From NCBI GenBank assembly GCA_918026815.1, contig CAKJVC010000083.1, positions 62,001 to 126,000 of the forward strand: DNA of 64,000 bases, in the 5' to 3' direction. Each line of letters begins with the position of its first letter. Within the stretch, counting starts at the first letter, position 1. The stretch is from Chalara sp. BL73. Lineage: Eukaryota; Ascomycota; Leotiomycetes; Helotiales. Below the pieces are notes generated by a model, which saw nothing but the letters and a program-made list of their open reading frames with translations, was not told the DNA's origin and did not search any database. The position numbers and the translations under genes are program-made. Shown here in pieces: positions 47,055-59,672 of this stretch.

Positions 47055-50000
47055 ATGAGCTCCACGCAAGCGCAACCAGTGATAAGTTCAAGCCAGCCTA
47101 AAGCAAGCAAGCTGCATACATCCCCAGAAGCACAAAACCTGCTGCAGCTTAAGATCAAGCCGCAACAACTCGGTCTCAAAGTCTTATTTCAACCAAATGA
47201 AATAGAGGATATCGAACTCGAGTAAGTATTTAACACTACACACTTGTCGCACATCACATAACTGACTAATATGCAAACAGTGTTGTCGCTGTTCATGGCA
47301 TCGGCGTGCATCCTGAGCATGCTTGGACTCACCCGGAAAAGCGCGTGAGCTGGCTTAGTGAGCCGACCATGCTCCCAGCTGCACTTCCGAAGGCACGTAT
47401 CATGACTTTCGACTATGAATCGTACTGGTTTGGAGGTGGTGCCGTCAGGCAATCTGTCGGTGGCATTGCTAGCAAGATGCTTCAAGGACTCTGTTATAAA
47501 CGAGCCGAATGTGGATTTCGCCCAATCATATTTGTCGGGCACTGTTTCGGAGGATTTGTAATTCAACAGGTTAGTTTTTAGCCTCAAACAACTCCTAAAT
47601 CCAACTTTGACGGCCTTGCTTTATAGGCTTATAGAATTGCAACATTGTACAAAGAGGATTATCCCAACATATCTGACTTCGTAACGGGAATAGTCTTTTT
47701 AGGCACGCCTCACCATGGAAACAACATTTTTGGGCTGCAGACACAGAGAAACATATACCAGGCCATCCTTCAGGCAAACTTACCGATGCAGGACAACGTT
47801 TTGTATAGCATAGCACCAGATAACGATGTGCTTGTGAGCACTGTCCACGAATTCACTCGAATGGTCAGTAGACAGCAGATATTGGCGCCGATACTCTTTT
47901 GTTTCTATGAAGCGAAAGCAACCAAAATCGATGTCCTTGCTGGGGTATCTGACATGGCGCTGGTACGAAGCACTTCACCTCAGTAAGTCCTTGTCTATAT
48001 CTCTAATCGTGTATTTAGGAATTCGTTGTCGGTCAATCATCCGGTACGCTGAGTGGTCATATGCTTGAGATGTTGCTTCTAGACCACTTCGCAATGAACA
48101 AGTTTGAGGGCGCCGAAGATAATAACTATAAGTCGGTGTGCAGACAGATTGTGAAAATGAGCAAGGCATCAAGGGCGATCATTGATGGCCGACTAGGTGA
48201 GAAGGCGTGGAGTGCCAGAGGTATGGATAGTGAGAATGTTGCGGTGGTTCCTTTTTCGGATTCGGGATATGCCTCTATATTGCATAACAAAGCCGAGGGT
48301 AAAAAGAGTGCACGAATAGGGAACCATGCACAAAACACTGATAATGTACGACCCCAAGTTTCTACGGACGATGGATACAATAACGCCATCGAATTGGTAC
48401 AGAGCGCAGATGGTACTGCAACGGAAGACAACAGAACAGTGTACTCGGACGTGTCAAGCCTTGCTGATCTGAAATATGGGAGCTATATATCTGAATTTGC
48501 TGATGACTTGTTCAATAAGTTCCGTTATGAAAAGTTCGATAATCAGACTATGCAAAGAACTTTTGGGGCACTTACTGAATTGCTCAGGGCTTTCGCTCTG
48601 AAGGTCGGACATAACGCACCCTCACAAATGCACCGTGATATTATGTATTTCGTCCATAAGTATCGAAAGTAAGTCCGGTTTTCTCAGCTCTTAAAAAAAA
48701 CTCTTGTGGTTGCCTCTGTAGTTTTCATATTAATTCGGGCCATCAGTAATATAGTCCGATCAATCAAGGAGAGGTATCTGGACGGGGAGACCACTTCTGA
48801 AGCTGAGAATCGTGATCTTGATAAAATGCCATTGGAAGACATCATGAGCAATTGGTTTCAGAACCTGGACGGGCTTGAAGACGGCACCGATTTAACTCCC
48901 GAAATCTGCGATCTTAACAAGGACCCAGAGGAAGAAGAAAAAGAAGAACCCAGCATGCCTGAGCTTCACGCATATCAAGAGTTCATTTCCAAATCCCCAG
49001 CGTACGACTGGCTTTTAGCAACTTTACGTAAGGAGTTCCTCCTCGCTCCAGCTGAGCCAAATTCTATGGAGGCTACCAGGTGGGAAATTCTACGTGCCTT
49101 GCCGTCATCTCATAAAGTGAGCAGAAGGAATTCTCCACAGGCATATAACGTTACTTTCAGGATCAAATGGGACCCACTGGCTTTTGTCAAAGAGCAAGAC
49201 TATGTTGAAAAGCCCTGTGAGGCGGTTGAAACAGCTATTACCCTGACCGGATCAGCTAGTCATGCACAAGCACTCACTTGCGGGCAATACCTCCGTCAAA
49301 CGTGGCCATCATTTGGAGATTATACTATGCGACTCGTTAAAGACGTGGTCCGCAGTGGACACGGCTCTAGACACACATGCAAGTTCCTCGCTCAAATTAG
49401 TCAAAGTTCTAAGCCTAATTACATGTCAATAGGTGATTTACCCGATAGCACGAGGCTCACTGCATGGATTATTGAAGCTTATTTCATGGTTGAGGTTTTC
49501 GGGACAGGACACTCTATCGCAGAGATCGGAGAACAGCTTGCATGGCTCGGTGCTGCTCTTCGCTCGTCTTCATACGAAGTTGGAGTCGCCTACTGCACTC
49601 CATCCCTCAGTATTCTCGTGGCGCCAAGAGCACCATTCACATCCGATATACTTTGCGACATCGATTTTGCGGTACAGAAAATAGAATACCATCTCGAGCC
49701 TCCCAATGGTCAATGCTGGCACAATATGTTTAGGAATCCAGTTGTTGTTAAAGGCTATCCAATACCACGCAGAACCACGCTTGATACAGGCCTGGAGATT
49801 CCGCTCAATATAATGGCCGGGTTGGCTCGAACACAGCGGGCAAATACCTTCAATGGAAATGTCTTTGTCAAGGGCTTTTCGACTATGCTGGTTCCAACTA
49901 GCCTCAGCGAGAATATTCTTACTTGGCATTTATTTTACAACAAGCATGGAAACCACATATCATACCAGGATAATACCTTCGCTTATGCAGCGAACTTTAG

Positions 50001-51605
50001 CATTTCCTACTTGGAAAACGCTCGACATGTTGTTGGTTGGTGCTCGGAAGTCAAAAACTACGCTGGTATGGACATGGGAACATAACATTCGGGATTTCTT
50101 TGCTGATATATTTCACAGGCGCTGCTGACGCGGAGTACTTGGTACGCAGATCCCGACTCCCAGCGCCTGGTGCAGACTGTGTCCTCGAGAAGGCTTCTAT
50201 AACGGGCGGAAAATTCATAGCAGGAGGTGTCACATTTGCCTTGGGTATCAAAGACACTCCAGTCCACGTCTCACAAAACGATTATGTGTCGAAGCTCCAG
50301 TGGATATCCAAAAAGTTTGTAGTAATGTGGGACGAAGAAAAAAAGCGAGGCTGGCTGGTCAATGGCACCAGCGCATTGCTTCATATTCTGCGCGCGTCAC
50401 TGGAGTATAATAGGACGGACAAGTTCAATTCCGTTTTTTTATTCAAGTCAGAAGTAATGGAGGATGCTTTTATAACACACACGGCCGATTCTGCTATTGA
50501 GGTCTTGATGAATAAAACGAACATGAAACTCAAAATATATCCGGGGAAGGGCGAGATGTACGATGAAGTGACAAGAGGCAAGGGTACCAAGCTTGATGAA
50601 ATGTTCAAAGAAAAGAAAACCTACTTACGCCTGGAGGATCGAGTTGAGCATATCTACGACATGCTAGAGAAAATTATGGAGCATCAGGTAGATGTTGCAG
50701 GTCGCAGTGGTATAACAATGAAGCTCAAAGCGCGGAAATACCTCGAAGGATGGGACTTCAAGGACTTGGCTACACGACGCGACCCTTTCTACCCCCGTGT
50801 GGCTACGCTTGACACTGTTGGAAAAGGTTGGGTAGATTTCACGAGAAGTATTCAAGCAATCACGTTGTTGGGTCGTGGGTTTGGCGACATTCTCCAGCCA
50901 GCAGATCCCGGAAAGCTATGTAGTGCTTGGGCTAAATTGCCAACGGAGAAGCACTATTTAGCGGTCTGTGTTTCTGACATTCAAGAAATCATGGAAGTGA
51001 ATGGCGACCCAGATACGAATCCGATGAGAATCAGCGATAGCATCGTTTGGCACACTCAGGGCCGAGTATTTGGATCGTGTCAGTGTACGGAAAATAATCG
51101 AGGCAAAAACCGCCATTCCGACATTACCCAGGTGCTTTTCCCCTCAAGATTGAGCTATTTGTTGCCCAAAAGAAAGCCGATTCAATTGGAAGACCGCGGT
51201 GCCGTGATTTTCGGCCATAACGCCTATTTTAAATGGTTCTGGAAGGATATCGGAGATCCTGAAACGGGTGACCCTCCATTGCCCCCTGAAGGGCCCGAGA
51301 TCAACTTCCAAGACAGCGCAATTGGGCCGAGCTTAGGTTCGTCAACTGAGGGCAGCGGAAATCTAGAGGGTTCAAACTCTTACCAACAGTCGAGTGAAAG
51401 GCTCACCAACAAGCCACTGCCTGATCTGCCTCTGTCACACTCTGCCATGGGCGACAAGGGCGACTCGAGGGTTGCGAACGCACACAGGCAAGAGAGCAAC
51501 GGTTCATTTGATGTCCGACAAGTGCATCAGCGGAATCGCCCAAAACCACTTATATCTCACGTGCTTAGGAAGCTACGGTGGCGTGCTAAAAATATAGGGG
51601 AGTAA
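47055..51605 (+). CDS. Alpha/beta-hydrolase fused to a long conserved fungal region
   Basis: Six exons: 47055-47221, 47281-47569, 47627-47982, about 48054-48668, 48747-50065, 50119-51605. They join in frame to about 1,410 residues. The N-terminus is an esterase/lipase-type (DUF676-like) fold with DVVAVHGIGVHP, FDYESYWFGG, FVGHCFGGFVIQQ, and IVFLGTPHHG. The usual Ser of the G-x-S-x-G elbow is Cys (GHCFGG, near residue 142). LDHFAMNKF could hold the catalytic His. A low-complexity linker (residues about 270-560) follows. A large region then has NMFRNPVVVKGYPIPRR, GWCSEVKNYAG, DCVLEKASITGG, and VWHTQGRVFGSCQC; I cannot assign a function to it. It ends basic. Intron 3 is uncertain: the acceptor giving frame continuity at 48053 skips 12 residues that look conserved, and a 1-base loss near 48019 is possible. 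Confidence 0.78.
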
Positions 51606-51672
51606 TGTACCAGTTGACCTGACAACGTGGTAGTAGTAGTAGTTTATTGCGCCTGGCTAAGCCTAAAAGGCC

Positions 51673-52547
51673 CTATTCTGTATTACACAATACGCTTCCT
51701 TCGTTGTTTCTAATGCCTCCTGGAGCCCATACAGAACTTCTTCTATTTATATTTTCCAATTTCAGTAACAGTGAAATCCCTCCCTTGCCATAGCTGAGAC
51801 AGCGCGCCTGGAGTGCTTCGGCATTCTGGTTTGGACCACAGGAGAAACAACGACCTCTTAGTGGGGCGTTAACGAACGGCTGAAGTAAATCGAAAGCGAA
51901 CTCCGGTACATCCTGTAGCATAGCTCGCAAAATTTCAAGATCGGTGCTTTGCATCATGTCTCGAAATTTATTTCTAGCATACTCGACAGCGATGGCTCGT
52001 AAGGCGTTGGTTGGTGTAGGTACAGTGTAGACATCTGAGACCACAGATAGGTATTCTTCTAGAGTAGGCCCCCGGTCGAAGGCAGATTGCTGAATTGTCT
52101 TTGTTTCCATTCCTTTCGATGCTTCTTGATTTTTTTGGCCTACGCTTTATAGCTGGCCAAGATTTTACGCTCTAGTCGTAAGGCCGCTGCGTTCCTGATT
52201 TCGACCTTTGAATCTTTCTCTTCTATTTGACGAGCTATTATTTGACTATTGGCACTCCTTTTATAGATCACTCCATTCTTTTGAACGTGTTTATTAGATC
52301 TAGCTTCCCTTCGAGCGTTTTCTATTGTATGGAGCTTTTGATCCTTGTTGCGAGATTTGATAGCGTACGCCTCGATAAATCTTGGCTCAATTGATCGACG
52401 ATATTTGGTCCACGCAACTCGATAGCTAGGAGTTGAATGGTACTCAATAGGGTCATTTAAATAGTCATTCAATCCAACTGCCACTCGATATGATTCTTCA
52501 CAAATCAAGGCGGCTTGATGGCAGGTTCCTTGCAGCCCCAAGTACAA
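51673..52547 (-). CDS. Hypothetical protein(s), two adjacent open frames
   Basis: 52547-52140 encodes a basic stretch (IEPRFIEAYAIKSRNKDQKL, KNGVIYKRSANSQII). 52110-51673 starts at an ATG and encodes METKTIQQSAFDRGPTLEEY, then a Cys pair (GRCFSCGPN) and KGGISLLLKLENINRR. They may be two exons of one gene, with the 29-base gap part of an intron or a frame break. No domain is recognised. Expression and reality are uncertain. Confidence 0.35.
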
Positions 52548-53040
52548 TCATACAAATGAGTCCTTTCAAATATTGCAGTAGTAAGGCAGTGCATTCCCTT
52601 TGATGTATTATTCGGAAGACTAGTTCATGTTTTGCCATCCTCTACCTGAATCTAAATCCATCCGAAGTCTTTTGGCTTTAGTCGACGGCCATATCCTACT
52701 GTTCCAAAGTCATTCCGCCAGCATGGCGCCCCTATGCTCTCCTACTCTACTGCCACTCGAACTCGTAAGACGATACTTGACAGCCCCACCTGATTCCACA
52801 TCAAGTGAGCAACACATCCCCATTTCAACGCCATCTCTTAATGTTGGTACAGGTCTCACCTTCCACGGGGCAAAAGGCGCAGCTCTACTTTGTAGGCCAC
52901 GCTCTTGCTCTTGATGGATATGGTAATGATTGTTGTTGTATTAGGTTCTACTCTAGATTCTACAAAATGGGGGTTGTGCGGACCACGTGACCTGATGGGT
53001 CGTGTGTGGATCCGTAAACCCCTACTTCCTACACTTAACG
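52548..53040. other. Intergenic stretch before the dynamin relic
   Basis: No gene is recognised. Confidence 0.35.
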
Positions 53041-53600
53041 TGCTTCAAGATGGTAAGCAGCGGCAGATCCTCAATATTGTTGATTTACTTCAGCAGTGTG
53101 GACTCGAAAGGATCGTCTTTCTGCCGCAACCGGTTATCTGCGGTGATCAGTCATCTGGAAAGAGCTCAGTCCTGGCGGCCATTACAGAGATTCCATTTCC
53201 CAGGAGGGAGAATCTCGGCACCCACTTTGCAGCCGAGATAGTCCTGCGCCGGGCACCAACACCCGCTGTCAAGGTCAGAATCATTCCCGAAAAGACAAGA
53301 CCGAAACAGGAGCAAGTCGAGCTGGAACGATTTAGAGAGTCTATCTCGAGCTTCCGTTCCGCGAACTCCCCGACCTGGTTGATAAGGCGACAAATCTTAT
53401 GGGGATTGCGGAAGCTACAAGTCAAACACAAAGAGCTTTCGCCAGAGACATTTTGAGCATCGAGACTGTCTTACAGGGTCCGGCTGAGATATTGATCACC
53501 TGTCAGGGCTATTTGTTGGTTTTGATTATTTTCGATGCTCCACCGGGGGGGAGGGGGGGGGGGGGAACAGTGGTTGGATTATGTTTACAGGCGTTCCCTG
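53041..53600 (+). pseudogene. N-terminal fragment of a dynamin-like GTPase
   Basis: The sequence has LPQPVICGDQSSGKSSVLAA (the G1 motif), PFPRRENLGTHFAAEIVLRR (G2 region) and VRIIPEKTRP. A frame change near 53340-53350 then gives REFPDLVDKATNLMGIAE-like sequence (here PDLVDKATNLMGIAE) and TSQTQRAFARDILSIE. The DxxG motif and the rest of the GTPase, middle and GED regions are missing. Fungal dynamin-like proteins act in membrane fission; this copy cannot. Confidence 0.75.
53545..53565. repeat. G-run interrupted by one A
   Basis: Seven G, an A, then 13 G. Such runs slip in sequencing and replication and could form a quadruplex; the exact length should not be trusted. Confidence 0.8.
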
Positions 53601-54653
53601 CATCAAAAAAGTTCATAGGCACGGTTTGACTGGTCAAGCTAATGGGGCGGGGCGTTATAAACGTGCTTTACTCAACGTACCCAAGAGAACATCTGATAAA
53701 AGGATGAACGAACTAGCTGGGAGTATGCAAATTCGTCAAGCTGTATTCTCGGTATCAAAACTAGTCAGGCCAACGCTTATAAACAAATATCACATGCCAC
53801 ACTTACGGAAAGCGAGAGCGAATCGCCGTGCCAGTGCAACTTTTGACCGAAACGAGTGTCGCAGCCTTATCACCACTGTACGGCTTTGTTGGTCTCCGAA
53901 AGGCGGTAGCACAAGCCTCTATTTCAAAGCATCTAAAAACGCTCTTCTTGAAGATGACAGGTCCAGCCACTTGTTATACGCCTTCTCATGAATAGGCATA
54001 CTCATTAGCATCAAGATTGGGACTCGAAACATATAAAGATAGCAACGACAATAAGGATATATTCCAGTTCCAGTCTTCCAAAGTCGTATAATAATACAAT
54101 ACCACATAAGATTTTATCAGTCAAATAAGTTGGTGCAAAATGTGGCGCGGCAGCATAATATCTAAGATGAAAACCGACATTATCAAGTTTTCTGAATGGG
54201 CTCGTCGAGGCTTCGACAATACTTACACCATCATTTTCCCCGTCTACAATGGAACCAATACTCAGGTAAGTCTACTACGCTGTTCATGGCGCTTCGATTT
54301 TACAGCAGAGCCAGAACTAAATCACGATAGGGTAACAAGTATACTTTATACGGGTGAGTCTCTTGGACTTCTAGTGCACTTAGAAGTGGCGGGATAGAAA
54401 TGTTGACAGCACCGTTGCAGAGATGGGAGTTTCCGGTACGATAATAAGGACAAGAGCATGTACTTTGATGATGGGAAAGGGCATTCGCGATTTTTCCCAC
54501 CGCCTAAACGTTGGCCAAGCAAATCTAAAGGATGAACCAATGTAGTGTCAATATTTGACATTAGGGCAGTCGCGGTTTGGTGGTTTTGTAGCTCTTCAAT
54601 AAAATGGGTTCATGTCCGCCTTCCCCACGTTCGAGAAATGTATGCACTTCTTT
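53601..54653. other. No firm gene
   Basis: An open frame at 53581-53991 is basic and unassigned. 54160-54270 (KTDIIKFSEWARRGFDNTYT) looks like coding sequence followed by a GTAAGT, but the family is unknown. The stretch 54626-54780 is shared with 36615-36771. Confidence 0.3.
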
Positions 54654-54960
54654 CTAGGCCGTACGGCCGCTTCGTGATCTGGGTTCCTGAAATTGCCCAA
54701 GTTGCTCCTCCGAGACTTGCGACCGCACATTACCAGAGCTCGAAGGGCTAAGTAGTGGCATTGCAGAGGGTATATTAGCAAGTTTCGCCAGTGCGCGATA
54801 TGCAAGCTCAAGGGCAAGTGCTGATCTACCGCAACCTCCTAGTCCATATATTGTCGTGCGTCGGTGGGTGTTAGAAAAGGAGAAAGTTTTTGAGAGATTG
54901 AAGCTGGTCTTCTCGTCTGACGAAAAGTTCGTTCCTTGGAAAGCTTGACGCGCTCGTATT
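54654..54960 (-). pseudogene. P-loop (NB-ARC-type) relic
   Basis: On the minus strand about 54950-54770 reads FQGTNFSSDEK, then RTTIYGLGGCGRSALALELA, with GLGGCGRS where a Walker A motif (GxGGxGKS/T) would be; the Lys is Arg here. This is the start of an NB-ARC like that of the gene at 5405. The downstream sequence is unrelated, so only the P-loop fragment remains. Confidence 0.55.
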
Positions 54961-55670
54961 GGCCGCCTCACTTTTACCCCAGCTACAATACACACTACTG
55001 TAAGCGCGGCCTCATATACGCTGCTGCAGGCTTTTTGGTAGGCTCCGGCTTGCCATAAGTTACTTGGCAAAGCCAGCCACATCAATAAATGCTGTACTAC
55101 CAAACCTTCCACCAGGCTACATATCCCGTGACCAGCCTTGTAACTTCCCCGCACTCATCTTCGTACTCAAGGAACAATTCACTGAAAAATTTTGAGGATG
55201 CTCGCCTGCTGCTCAATATGAGTTTTGGATTTGGTGTCGGAGATTTCATAGCTGTACTGAAGCTTGCAGAGAATGTTCGTTCCCGCTTTCGCAATGCACC
55301 TAAACAATTCAAGGCTATCGGAAACGAGTAGGTTTCTTTTCTGCTCATCTTTTTGAACTCGACCAATGCTTACCTCACTACAGGGTGAAGAATTTACAAC
55401 ATGTTCTGGACGACATTTATGACGCTTCGAAAGAGAGTACAGAAGGTAGCGAATCCTATCTAGATCCAAAGCGCAAGGGACGGCTACAGGATATTATTTC
55501 AACTTGCCAGACAATACTTAAAGAGCTTCAAGAGAAAGTTAAAGACAATGAAGAGCTCTCCAAAGATTCTCAAAACAAAGGATCGAAGTCGCAAAGTCTT
55601 TGGAAAAGACTCAAATGGAGCCCTTCCGACATGTCTGAACTTAGAGATCGACTAGTTACTAATGTCGGAC

Positions 55671-55903
55671 TATTGTGTTGAGCAGGTTAGGTCTAAGGAC
55701 CATGCCTAAAGTCTATTGTAGGCACCTGTAGGCACCAGTAGGCACCTGTAGGCATCAGCGTGTTGACATGTGGGTATCACACCTCTATAAGTAGAGGAAT
55801 TCTCTCCTGTAGTTTAGGTTCTACAACCTTCAGCAATTGATACTTGTTTGCCCTATACTCTCTGAAGGCCACGTGACTTTCTTCCCTCTATTTGAACATA
55901 TTG
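55671..55903 (+). mobile_element. LTR-B solo copy with target-site duplication
   Basis: The 223-bp element (55676-55898) starts TGTTGAGCAGG and ends ATTTGAACA. Perfect TATTG duplications flank it (55671-55675, 55899-55903). It holds three to four 'gtaggcacc' units that other LTR-B copies lack. Confidence 0.95.
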
Positions 55904-58900
55904 AATGGATTCCTTGGAAATTTAAACAGGTAGGTTGCGATCAAAATCTTTTTGCTTCAAAAATTGTACTAATTAAAACCCAACAGCGGTCTTCTACAAA
56001 CAGTCAATAACAATACTCGGAATACCAGGAATAATGTTGAGTATTTAAAGACAGCCGAGCAAAAAAGGGGAACAGCTGATGAAGAAAGAGCACGGGACGA
56101 TATTCTTAAGTGGCTTTTGAAATATGATTCTGAGGCACGCCATAGCACATACCTCAATGCCCGTCAGCAGGGCTCAGGTCAATGGTTTCTCAACTCTCCA
56201 GAGTTTTCATCCTGGTTCAGTAGTGAAAGAAGCACGACATTGTTCTGTCCCGGCATTCCAGGGGCTGGAAAATCTATTCTTGCATCTATTGTTATCGACT
56301 ACATACAAAACCAAATATCTACCTTGGCCGACCAGACAGAAATGGGCGTTGCGTTTTTATACTGCGATTATAAGACCAGTGATAAGCAGTCTACTTATAA
56401 CTTTCTGGTCAGCTTGCTTTCTCAGCTTTTTCGAGAACAACGCAATTTGCCGAAAGAAGTTACAGATTCACACTCAAAAAAAAACGGATTTGAGCTTATC
56501 CAATGTCAAGTCGTTATTATCGTTTGTTATACAGAATCACAAGCGCACTGTTTTTGTGGTAGATGCTTTTGACGAGTGTAAAAACGATATCCGGGAAAAT
56601 CTGCTTTATGAGTTGGTTAATCTTCGCAAAAGCGGCCATGTTTCTATTTTTGTCACATCACGTCCACATTTGACATCGATGTTTGAAAAAGAACCAAAGT
56701 TTGAAATTCGAGCCGATAACGCGAACGTGAAAAAATATTTGAACAACAGTTTCCCGCGCTTTTACTCATTTGTCCGACAAGACTTGAAGTTGCAGAAACG
56801 CATAATAAAAACCATTTTAGAAGTTGCAGATGGAATGTAAGCGAACTTCAATCCTATTTAACAGCCACTTACTAATATTATCTAGGTTCCTTCTCGCACG
56901 GTTGCAGGTCGAGTCTCTACGGCTAAAAACAACATTCTTTGGCATAGATAAAGCATTGAAATCACTTCGTAAACGCCGAGTTGGTTCAGCACTGAGCCAT
57001 GCGTATAGCGAAGCTATCGAAAGAATAGAATCGCAGGACAAAGAGCTGCAAACTCTTGCTAGAAATGTGATATCTTGGGTTTTCTTCGCTAAAAGGCAAT
57101 TACGTCTCGAGGAGCTTCAGCATGCTCTAGCGACTCAGGCCGCCAAGTCGGATAATGCTGGTATTAGTATCTCCAGCGATGATTCCTCTTCTGATGATGT
57201 CTCTGCAGGTGATGTCTCTGATCTGGAAGACGCAGATATGCGCGATGTAGATGATGCCTCTCCTTCTGGTAATATTCACGATCTGGCTCCACCCGACGAA
57301 GGCAACTCTGATTCTGACTCCGAAGACGAGGATGCAGATTCCGATTTTTCCAGCGACGATGACAATGGATTTTCCCTTCGTAGACGAAATGATACATCTG
57401 GTTCTCGGTGTTATGCTCTGGATAGAAAGCAACATCACAATATGTTCAATCTTGGATGTATAACGAGTATAGATATAATCCTATCATCATGTGCTGGACT
57501 CGTTGCCATTGAAGAGAAGACCGAAAATATCATATTTGTTCTTTATACGACTCGGGAATATTTCAAAGAGAACTTTCCTATCGAATGGGGTGACTCAAGA
57601 ACAATCGAGATGAACATTACTATTGCTTGTTTGTTATATCTCGGGTATGATGGAATATATGATCCGACCGCCAAGGAATCCTGCAATTTCAACCTAAACT
57701 CGAAATATCGTTCAATACTGGAAAATCTTCCTGCGCCTATTGAAAATAGCAATCATAAAAGAGCAACTACTGAGATAAGTCCACATTTCGTAGGCAATTA
57801 TAAACTGTATAAAAAACACCTAAACAACTCCGGAACCAAAAACAAAGTCCGTGAAGTAATGAAAAGGAGAGCAAAATACATGGTCTTTTCAAAATATGCT
57901 GCTACATACTGGGGCGCCCACGCTTGTGACTCATCCCCAGAATACGGTCCTCTAGTTATGAATATTCTGAGCAACAAATCGAAATTACTTATGGCTGTTT
58001 ATTTTGTAAGTTGGCATCAGATTGGCGAGGATTTCTATTCTCCCAACTGGGATCGTCGTCAAGCGTCTATTGCGTCGGTGTCAGCTTGTCATCTAGTCGC
58101 CAGACTGAATTTGAATGTAATGGTTGAGTGGTTGGTAAAATCAAACCTGCCGCTCGATTTAAGGGATGACGGTGGTCGGACTCCACTTATACGTGCAAAA
58201 CCATTTGCGATGAAGGCTCTTCTAAACACCGGAAGGGTTAACCCAGTGGCCAAAGATAGTTGCGGTGCTACACCTATCCATTATGCAGCAGACACGGGTT
58301 ATTCGGAATGTATTAAGCTTCTTGTTGAAATGGCTGGTGTTGATGTCAATTTGGGCGATAAAAGGGGAATGACACCACTTCATTACGCAGCACGTCAAGG
58401 TCACACAAATTGTATCAAGCTACTCCTCAGCTTACCACACATTAACCGTAACTCAGGCGACAAACATGGTATGACTCCATTACATTTTGCAGCGATTGCG
58501 GGGCACACGGAATGTGTCAGACTTCTCTTTAAACCCTATGGTATTGGAAGTGATGTCCAGAATGACGGGGAGCAGACACCAGCACATGCAGGCAATAAAA
58601 GGAAATTTGAGAGTGAGGAACTTTTCGAGGTTGAGGTTGAAAGACGAGGTGCAGAGAGCCTGACTCCGCGTGATAAATTTGTCTCACATGGCCACCCCAC
58701 CACTGTCGTTACGCCTTTGATGGACTCGGGAGCTGGCTTGGATTATGTAGACAAAAATGGGTACACGCCATTTCTCCGTGCGGTTAAAAGAGCCAGCGTT
58801 GATACCGTCCAACTCTTCATGTCTCTCGATTGCATCGATAAGCAAAAAAGAAATCAAAAAGGGGATACTGCTCTGCATCTGGCTGCAATTACTTTCGGAA

Positions 58901-59672
58901 GCACCGACGGCCTGACGTACCTTCTATCTACGGGACAATTTGACCTTGAATCGACGAACGAAAAAGGTAGGACCCCATTAGCTGCGGCCGTCAGATTTGG
59001 AGAATGGTCACATGTGAAAATCCTGCTGGACCACTCAGCAGATGCCAAAGTCATTGATAAATCGGGCAGATCTCTCCTACATCTTGCCGCAATGAACCAC
59101 AGATGGGAGAATGGTTCAATTACGCCTGCTATTCTTGAGTTCCTCATGGATAATGGGCTTAATATGAACCTTCAGGACCAATTTGGTCGCACCCCTCTGA
59201 TTTATGCCTTGGCTGCCGCTGCCTATGCTTATGAACTAGGCGAATATGTCGCGTTATTTGCCGCCAGAAAAGAAGCCAATTTGGACATCGTAGATACGAA
59301 AGGTAGGACGGCGCTTCATCATGCTGCCATGCGCGACCATTTTTGGTTAAAGGAGGCGATGTTTCAAATAATACTCGAGAAGACAGGCACCGTTTCCCGA
59401 AACATGGTAGACGTCGATGGGTTCACGCCACTCATGTACGCAGCAAGAAAGTCAAGCTTCGGGTTTAAGGTACTGCTTCAAACTAGCGATATTGACATCA
59501 ATTTCAAAAACAAAGATGGCGAGACGGCATTTTCGCAAGCCGTACGCTTTGGTCGGATTGCGAATGTGAAACTACTATTGGAAAGGAGCGATGGGAAGTT
59601 GGATTGGGTTTCGAAGGAGGGAATGACAGCATACGACCTGGTGGTGGAGAATGAGGATATTCGATGGTACGG

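Noticed and set aside
54545..54751. Plus-strand frame containing RFVIWVPEIAQ, similar to the FWVPA motif of NB-ARC
   Set aside because: It lies on the strand opposite to the P-loop relic beside it and has no other NB-ARC motif; the likeness may be chance.
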